A stretch of 64,000 nucleotides of DNA, taken from Hygrocybe punicea. Taxonomy: Eukaryota > Basidiomycota > Agaricomycetes > Agaricales > Hygrophoraceae. The stretch lies in contig OY744473.1 of assembly GCA_963556145.1 (NCBI GenBank), forward strand, positions 2,666,001-2,730,000, read 5' to 3'. The notes beneath the pieces were generated by a model. It did no database searches. It saw only the letters and a list, made by a program, of their open reading frames with translations, and was not told where the DNA came from. The number at the start of each line of letters is the position of its first letter. Position 1 is the first letter of the stretch. A program made the translations under genes and the position numbers. Shown piece after piece: positions 57,780 through 64,000 of this stretch.

Positions 57780-57934
57780 GTACCTGGGTCAACCTACCAC
57801 CCCACATTTCCCCAGCAAGAGCTGTCTTTTGGGTTAACCTACCCCCCTAGCAAGCAACTGGGCTATGTGTACCTACCTTTTGCAACTATATCTGCGATTG
57901 GGTTAACCAAAACGACTGGGTCTACTGTTGCCCA

Positions 57935-59202
57935 ACCACCGCCCCTCCTTTGGTCCACCACCAGGACAGCCCATGCCGCAGCATTTTCAACCTCCCCCAT
58001 CTAGGCTACACCCCCCACGCTCCGTTTCCGTTGAAAACCAGTAGTCAGGGGGTCTCAGGCCCTCGTGATCCGGCTGACTGCCCAACCACCCCCACCCCAT
58101 TTTTCCACCAGGACACCCGCTCCCGTCCCGTTTTCGACTACCCCCGTCTAGGCTACACCCCCCACACTCCGTTTCCGTTGAAAACCAGTAGTCGGGGGGT
58201 CTCAGGCCCTCGCGATCCAGCTGACTGCCCAACCACCACCACCACCCCGTTTTCAACCACCAGGATGTCCCGTCCCGCCACGTTTTCATCTACCCCCAGC
58301 CCGTCTACAGCCCCCGCACCTCATTCGCGCTGCAAACGAGCGGTTGGGGGGTGTCAGGACCTCGCGATCCGGCTGTGTGCCCAACCGCCACCACCCTCCC
58401 TTTTTCAACCACCAGGACGCCCCACCCCGTCTCGTTTTCGACCACCCCCGGCCAGTCTACACCCCTCGCACCTCGTTTGCATGGAAAACGAGGGGTTGGG
58501 CAACTCATTTTGTTCAGTTTTTCAGGAATACATTCTTAATGGATTAATTATCAATAAAATATTTATTAAATACATAAGTCCATATATGTAACAGAAAGTG
58601 ACAAGCAAGAGATCGCCTCAATGCCCAAGGCAATTTTGCTAGTCACTTTCTGCTTATTCAGCAGCTAGTAACTTCAATAGCCCCACCATGACAACTTTGG
58701 TATTCGCGATGGAGTGAGGTATTCATTTATTTAATGCTGACTTATGTTCACACAGGCCCTCATCCAGTCTGGCACCCTGTTTCCGACCAGGACGATGACT
58801 TTGGGCGAGGGGAGTGACTGCACACGGAATCGGTGAGTTGCCCTGCCATTGAAATTTTTTTGTCCACCGTCACTTGCAGATGACTAACTGAGCCTCACAC
58901 AGGCTTTAACTCATCCTGGCACCCCTTTCCAGACCGATGTGACAAGTTTGGCCAAGTGGAATGGCCGCAAGCGTCATTGGTGAGTTTCCACCCCCCTAGT
59001 AATTTTTTTGTCCACCGTCACCCGGAGACCACTAACTTAGACTCACACAGGCCTTAACCCACCCCAGCACCCCGTTCCCAACGGAAACGACAAGTTTGGC
59101 TCTGGGGATCGGCTGAGAACACCATTGGTGAGTTTCCACCCCTCCTGGTATTTTTTTTGTTCACCGTCACCCGGACACCGCTAACTTAGACTAACACAGG
59201 CC
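57935..59202 (+). mobile_element. Unit Y, right part (S1 satellite and exon-intron array)
   Basis: Continues unit Y after the TIR element: satellite S1 (57935-58500), AGAAAGTGACAAGCAAGAG (58592), the empty site of hAT copy 3 (CCCCACCATGACAACTTTGG at 58681-58700) and three 149-bp exon-intron units (58755-59202) with CCATTG/GTGAGT and ACACAG/GCC junctions. It is collinear with 28160-30420 of unit X apart from small differences. It stops abruptly at the LTR at 59205, so the TET-like gene is absent here. Confidence 0.7.
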
Positions 59203-59204
59203 TG

Positions 59205-59523
59205 TGTTGGAATTGGTAACATCGTACATTTATCATTGTCTTTGTTATTCTTTTGGATATGCGCTTATCTGGTTATTATCAGATAACTACTCTTAGGACT
59301 ATCTTTGTATGTAATCTTCTTTACTCATCGGAGTGTATCCGGGTCTGCCTGCTCCGAGGGACTTATGCTATTGGCTAGTTACTCATCATTAGTCATCATT
59401 GTAGTCAGTATATATACTTGGTATCCGATGTAGTAGTCACCCCATCGGATTATTACAAGTTTGTATCAGACCTCACAATCTCTCTAAGAAACGGCTTTCT
59501 TACGAGTCTCAACTAACGTTGCA
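59205..59523 (+). repeat. LTR of another retrotransposon (about 319 bp)
   Basis: Starts TGTTGGAATTGG and ends AACGTTGCA, with a TATATATAC box near 59410. The start matches many copia LTRs. There is no matching duplication on both sides (CCTG before, ATCGA after), so it may be one end of a damaged element whose inside continues to the right. The end is my best estimate. Confidence 0.5.
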
Positions 59524-60976
59524 ATCGACCGTATAATCCCTTGATGAAGGCTTAGACAGTAAACCTCAGCATGAACGTGACCCTCTCCCTCTCATGGGCT
59601 CATAGCTGGGAAGTGCAAAATAGCTCAAGGTGGGCCCTGCCCCATAATCAGCAACGGTAAAAGACCGCAGGTTAGGTCAGTTGTCGCGGTCTCAGTCTCG
59701 AGAGTCTTGATTTTCGGGGGCCACTGAGACGTCCCAGACTCGAACGCTGGGACACCAGTGGATGAAGTCGCCAAGCTTGGGCCAAAGCTCTCTGCAAATT
59801 CATCTGTCGGAATCGAAGTAAATAATCATAGGAATAAAACTCACTGTCGCCTGTGAAGCGGGATCCCACAAAGGAAGAATCCTTCAAAGGCAGTGATAAT
59901 AAGGTATTAATCGCAGATCCCACAACATCTAGAGAAGTGATGATTAGTGGTGATAAATCAGATTTGGGCAACTGTCCCACCGGCGGTATTGGAATACATG
60001 AGGGCATCAGGTGTTGGATTGTGAGCAGGAACATTCTGTGGATGCATGGCTAAATTGAGGGCAAGACGACTGGCCATATTTTATACCTCGGAGAGTCAAT
60101 AGGATACCATAAAGAAACATGGAGATCGCTAAAACACACAGCCCTGATAACTTTCATTACTGGCACAAACATTCAATGGGACTTGACCCTGCATTTCCTG
60201 CTGAATGTATGGGAAAAAAAGACGACCTCAGACAAACTTATGCAAAGTATCACAAATTTGGGAGGTCCAGCTACGAACCCAAAAGAGGCCAGTGGCAGCT
60301 TTTAAAAAATACTAGACTGTCACCTCAGAACTTCAGATTGCCTGGATCCGACACCGGCACATACTATCTGGATGCGTTGAGCAGAGGTGATTTACGACAC
60401 ATTCATGAATCACTGGTAATCACCAGTCCAAATCGGGGACTTCTATCCGTCCCAGCTCTAACACTAAGCTCACACATTAGCATTTCTTTGAAACATTCAA
60501 GCCTATAAGTATTGAAGCTCACGCATACAAAAAGTTTCTACTAGTAGTCTAATAAATCAATCATGTAGAACTTTATTCGGCTTTAACTTATTTACATCTA
60601 GTTGGTAGATGAGGGGAGAGAGTGAAGAAGATTTCGAAATGCTTCGGGGAGGCCTTTTATAGAGACTGGCAATTTCAGGCTCCAATTCATCAAGCCGGAT
60701 CCTGCCGTGGCAACACTTAATATTCCGAAAGCGGCCGTGTCCTTCAATTGATGTACAATGTTTGTCGATTTAGTTGATGGCCTTGATAGGAAACACCTCA
60801 GGCTATGGTAATTGCTATGCCAGTGGGATTAAGATTGAGTCCTATATTGAGCACCTCCAGAGGTCTCGGATCGTTTAATGTTGGCATCTGAGTTTGATGC
60901 ATAATTTGATGTGTCATAAATATTGATTGTGCAGGTCCAATGAGCTTTCAAAGTTTCCCACTGTTTGCCCTCTGTG
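59524..60976 (+). other. Probable retroelement interior remnant and unassigned sequence
   Basis: Contains the 129-codon open frame at 60119-60508 (MEIAKTHSPDNFHYWHKHSM, KKDDLRQTYAKYHKFGR, SGTYYLDALSRG-like ending) and a frame at 59853-60053. I do not recognise either; a gag fragment is possible because of the LTR just before. The stretch 60509-60976 has no clear feature except a weak TATA-like CATAAATA near 60915 upstream of the next gene. Confidence 0.3.
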
Positions 60977-61760
60977 ATGAGTGCTCATACTAGCGATTCT
61001 AGCGATTCTGAGTCCTCCCAGTTCTATCCCTTGTCTGCTGAAAATCACTCCAATATCACTTCTTGGCTTCACTGTATTCACCCGTTGCATGATCATGATA
61101 TTCCCCCATCTCCACCCGAGTCAATCCCAAGCCATTCGGCCAGCCCAGCCCTCATTACCCCAGACCCGGAATTCATTGAATCCCTGACACCAACTTCCAC
61201 AGATCCGCCAATGTTTGCGAAACATTACTGGGACGAGCATTTGGGTGAACATCGACGTCTCATTGTGAGTTGATTTCTTATATATTGATTGAGTGCACCA
61301 TGATGGCGTTACACCACAGTATAACCCCAGTGCTCCACCTCTTCCCATGGAGGAAATTGACGCAGAGACTGGTCTTGTCCTTGATGTCGAGGATGCTTAC
61401 AGTATAAAGCATCTTCTGGCTCACATCCAATACATATATAGCCTTGAACAATTACACACCAGCTACCAAGCACTGGCCCATATCAACAGAGCCCTCAAAT
61501 CTGCACGCCAAGAAGTTGCCTGTGTCCGAGATTACCATTACAACCATGGGCTGGCTTCGCACTTCAAAGACCTCTCAATCCAACAGCATCGCACTTTCAT
61601 AAATACACAATTCTGTAAAATGGCAGAACCACACCTCACCACCTTCTACAACAAACTGGAATCATTCCGTCAGCCCCCCACACCCAATGTTTTTGCTATT
61701 TCTGATGCCTGGGAGAGGGAAATGCGTGGTATGGGTGGTTGCTGGATGAACCCATGGTAG
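60977..61760 (+). CDS. Two-exon hypothetical protein (about 242 aa)
   Basis: Exon 1 60977-61264 (MSAHTSDSSDSESSQFYPLS, Ser/Pro-rich, with DIPPSPPESIPSH), intron 61265-61319 (GTGAGTTG...ACCACAG), exon 2 61320-61760 (YNPSAPPLPMEEIDAETG, then a helical, His/Gln/Arg-rich end LKSARQEVACVRDYHYNHGL). The junction keeps frame (96 codons before). No known domain. The C-terminal part could be a coiled coil. It may be a resident gene or a passenger; it is the best preserved non-transposon gene in the window. An upstream ATG is not seen in frame, so 60977 is the chosen start. Confidence 0.5.
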
Positions 61761-62788
61761 CTTTCCCTCAATTTGTAGTTATTGTGACAGTTATTATCAA
61801 CACGGACAGTCATTATTGGCTGTCAATTATTATGCTTTGTGCTGGTGCCATTTATTTTTTATAATGGATCTGTGCGAATGTGTTTGTATTATGGTCCTGG
61901 AGGAGAAAATGTTATGACATTCCGGATTGCAAAATAGTCGGCATTTTTCTCATCCAACAATGACTTGGTAGGAGCCTTTACTTCAAAAGCTGGCTACTGT
62001 CTTTGATATAATAGATTACGACGGTGGGGAGCAGCATAAGGAGACTTCCATTACAGGCATACCATCCACATCAATTTGCCCAACATCAACAACGACGGCA
62101 AAGCCATTGGTGTTAAAGGTGAGGAATATGACAATTGAAGGGTATTTTATCCATTCTTTAATATGTTACTGGACACCGTGTATTGTCCTAATACTGTTAC
62201 AATTTGAACTACATACAAAATGTGTCCATGGTCAGGCACGCATTCCTGTACCAAGGTAATCCATCAAAACTTGTCGTCTCGCCGTGATGGGAGTACCAGG
62301 GGCAGGCACCACCATACCAAGCACTATGAGCACAGCATTGCAGTTGGCAGCTAAAGCCATGTTTGTCAGTTATTTTCGAAAGGCCTTGAGGGATCGATGA
62401 AATTACTGGTGAGATTCATTAAGTCCTTTTTAGTAGGCGGAAATGCGTTCAAAATCTGAATTCCCTGCAGGTAGAGAAGAGGCGCATCTATGGATGCAGT
62501 TGAGTTATATAGTTGCTGCAGTTGCCGATCGAGTCTGGGTCAGGAAAGTGAGCAAGCACTCAAAATACAGTATAGAATTCTTACATGTGTTGTATACCAA
62601 TAACTGCATTTTGCATACCAATAACTGCATTTTGCATACCATTCACTGTGTTCGTCAATTGCTGAAGGTGTTTGACAATGAGGTTTGACTGGTCCTGGAG
62701 TGTTGCAGTTGTTGTTGGATATCAACAGCAGGCAGATTCTGCAACAAGGCGACCTCTTGAGCCACCCCTTGGATATGATCATTGAGAA
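61761..62788 (+). other. Unassigned sequence, possible gene fragments
   Basis: Short open frames with splice-like sites (GGTGAGGAATAT near 62130) and phrases such as TSITGIPSTSICPT (about 62045) suggest exons, but no frame is long or conserved enough. The repeated TACCAATAACTGCATTTTGC (62585-62640) is a local triplication of about 23 bp. Nothing else is recognised. Confidence 0.3.
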
Positions 62789-63640
62789 TTACAAGTTCTT
62801 TTAATTTATTAAAAGACTCGTTCTTTATCAGACCTGGTTCAGTGAGGGTTCGTAATTAATAAAGTTGATCTCCTATAGACAAAATTTTCTTAGGCAACAG
62901 ATATGATTCTACTTCTGATCCTGGAAAATCAGATACAGTTGGGGCCATGTCTGCACAAGCTTACATAAGCATCCAAATATGGGTTACTTCAGACAAGACA
63001 AATTACTTTGCAATTATATTCAAAATATTCATACTGACTTCAATTCTTATCGGAATCAGCTGAAAATCGAACTGCTGACTAATGTAACCATTTTAGGTGA
63101 GGTGTGACAGTCACATGTGACCACTCTAACCATATAAGGTAATTTTTGATATTATATAGCAAATTTTTTGCTGATCACAATAGTGACAGTCACATGTGAC
63201 CAGTCTAACTATATAAGGAAATTTTACACTATATATGCTAAATTTAGAGCTGATCACAGGAGTCATAGTCACATGTGACCACTGTTACTATATATAGAAA
63301 TATCAGCTATATAAGCAGAAATGAGCTAAAAATAGATGATGTACTAATATTTTTACTTAAAACACAAAATTCAATGTGATATTGCTATATACATATATTA
63401 TCTTATGTGCTAATTGTATACTTCAAGCAAAATCACTTATTGATATTTGTTACAATCATACAAATAAAAATCCAATGAAAGACAAAAGACTTTGTTGCAA
63501 CATTGGCCTACTCACCAAGCACAGCTGTCTTTATGTTATCATCTGTTGTACAACATTCAATGTTATGGAGAAGTAGGGATTGAGCAAATGTAAGTCAATT
63601 GTTACCATACTGTTTACAGCCGTTTGCATAAATGATGGCA
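62789..63640 (+). mobile_element. Second copy of the E3-type Helitron-like element
   Basis: Starts TTACAAGTTCTTTTAATTTA with hairpin AAAAGACTCG, then CTTTATCAGACCTGG, GATATGATTCTACTTC, three GTCACATGTGACCA blocks (63105-63300), and CAAGCAAAATCACTTA, as in 24751-25779. The 3' end is degenerate (GGCCTACTCACC in place of GGCCCACTAAAC), so the copy is older or truncated. Confidence 0.6.
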
Positions 63641-64000
63641 CTTTTTGAAATTTTTTGAATCAATAGAATAATATGGACTTGGACAAATTTTCTGTGCTCA
63701 ATCCTATATCTCATGAAATACTGCACAGATTGACACGGTTACAGAGGGAAAGTTGTACTATGTTCTAAGGGCTATCAGCTCCAGTAATTACATTTGGACT
63801 ATATTTAGTATATGATGAGTGGTGGATGAAATAAACAGGTAATGTAGTATTTTCACACCCAATATGATATTGTCAAATTGTGGCATCAAATGAGCTCCTA
63901 TGAACAAGATTGTAGGGAGAAAATTGTTCAGTTTTTCAAGGGCTAGAAGCTCATATACCGTCTTTTTCTTCATTTTTCTTCATTTTTGTCCTTTCAGCCA
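63641..64000 (-). repeat. Repeat related to 5400-5720 (reverse orientation)
   Basis: Contains CTCATGAAATACTGCACAG, AGAGGGAAAGTTGTACTATG and GCCACTCTATTTCAT-type sequence matching 5400-5720 on the other strand, and a shorter piece is seen at about 7110-7180. It is a dispersed repeat and runs off the window. Its small open frames are not supported as genes. Confidence 0.5.

Larger units (their letters stand above)
47385..57927. mobile_element. Large TIR element (CAGTAGACCC ends), 5.4 kb before the copia insertion
   Basis: Terminal inverted repeats start CAGTAGACCCAGTC(A/G)TTTTGG; the left begins at 47385 and the right ends at 57927. The target duplication is TTGCCCA (47378-47384 and 57928-57934), 7 bp, and the unoccupied target is at about 28158-28164 in unit X. 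The inverted arms are about 1.7 kb each (47385-49135; 51090-52630 plus 57780-57927) and nearly identical. They hold a 34-35 bp minisatellite (47640-48210; 51950-52500), a GA-rich microsatellite and palindromic GGTTGACCC/GGTTAACCC motifs. Between them lie two diverging small genes. There is no transposase, so it is non-autonomous. Duplications of 6-8 bp with CAG ends occur in several superfamilies (hAT has 8 bp, Dada 6-7 bp), so the class is open. Confidence 0.8.

Noticed and set aside
59672..60034. Minus-strand 120-codon open frame as a gene
   Set aside because: No homology recognised, overlaps an equally good plus-strand frame, and lies in a probable retroelement remnant.

Overview
The window is a nest of transposable elements from a filamentous fungus, most probably a mushroom-forming basidiomycete (Agaricomycetes). 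The main evidence is the typical fungal Helitron proteins (DUF6570, Helitron_like_N Rep and PIF1 helicase), a Ty1/copia element, short 41-72 bp introns with GTAAGT-type donors and CTAAC-like branch points, and a TET/JBP-type dioxygenase pseudogene with a chromodomain, a gene class known to be expanded in basidiomycetes next to transposons. I see no ordinary housekeeping gene, no rRNA and no convincing tRNA. The genus cannot be read from the sequence.

Layout. 1-404 is the 3' end of one Helitron. 2246-5218 is the N-terminal half of a second Helitron (copy A), cut by a solo LTR. 5219-17186 is a patchwork of non-autonomous elements and satellites: a 100-N assembly gap inside a palindrome, a TIR element carrying a C2H2 zinc-finger pseudogene, a reversed Helitron fragment (copy D), several satellite arrays and a hAT-like MITE. 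17187-23512 is the Rep/helicase half of a Helitron (copy B) with its 3' end, interrupted by a 968-bp Mutator-like element that itself holds a small three-exon gene. 24751-25779 is a short non-autonomous element. 26453-37403 is a long unit (X) with two hAT copies, satellites, an array of exon-intron repeats and the TET/JBP-chromodomain pseudogene, which a third hAT copy splits. 37404-40956 is a complete non-autonomous Helitron-like element. 40957-42975 is Helitron copy C (reverse strand) and 45400-46505 is copy E. 46700-59202 is a second copy of the start of unit X (unit Y), into which a 5.4-kb element with about 1.7-kb inverted terminal repeats jumped. That element was later hit by an intact copia retrotransposon (52631-57779). 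59205-64000 holds an LTR, a two-exon hypothetical gene and further repeats.

How the pieces relate. Two short signatures recur at sharp breaks: a start, TTACGAGTTCTTCC plus hairpin, and an end, CACTAAACAAG followed by host T. They appear to be the ends of one Helitron-like family, which would explain how satellites and gene pieces were copied around this region. Several insertions can be mapped to the base because the empty site is also present in this window or because removing the insert restores a reading frame. The copia element is the youngest large insertion (LTRs differ at 4 of 340 positions by eye).
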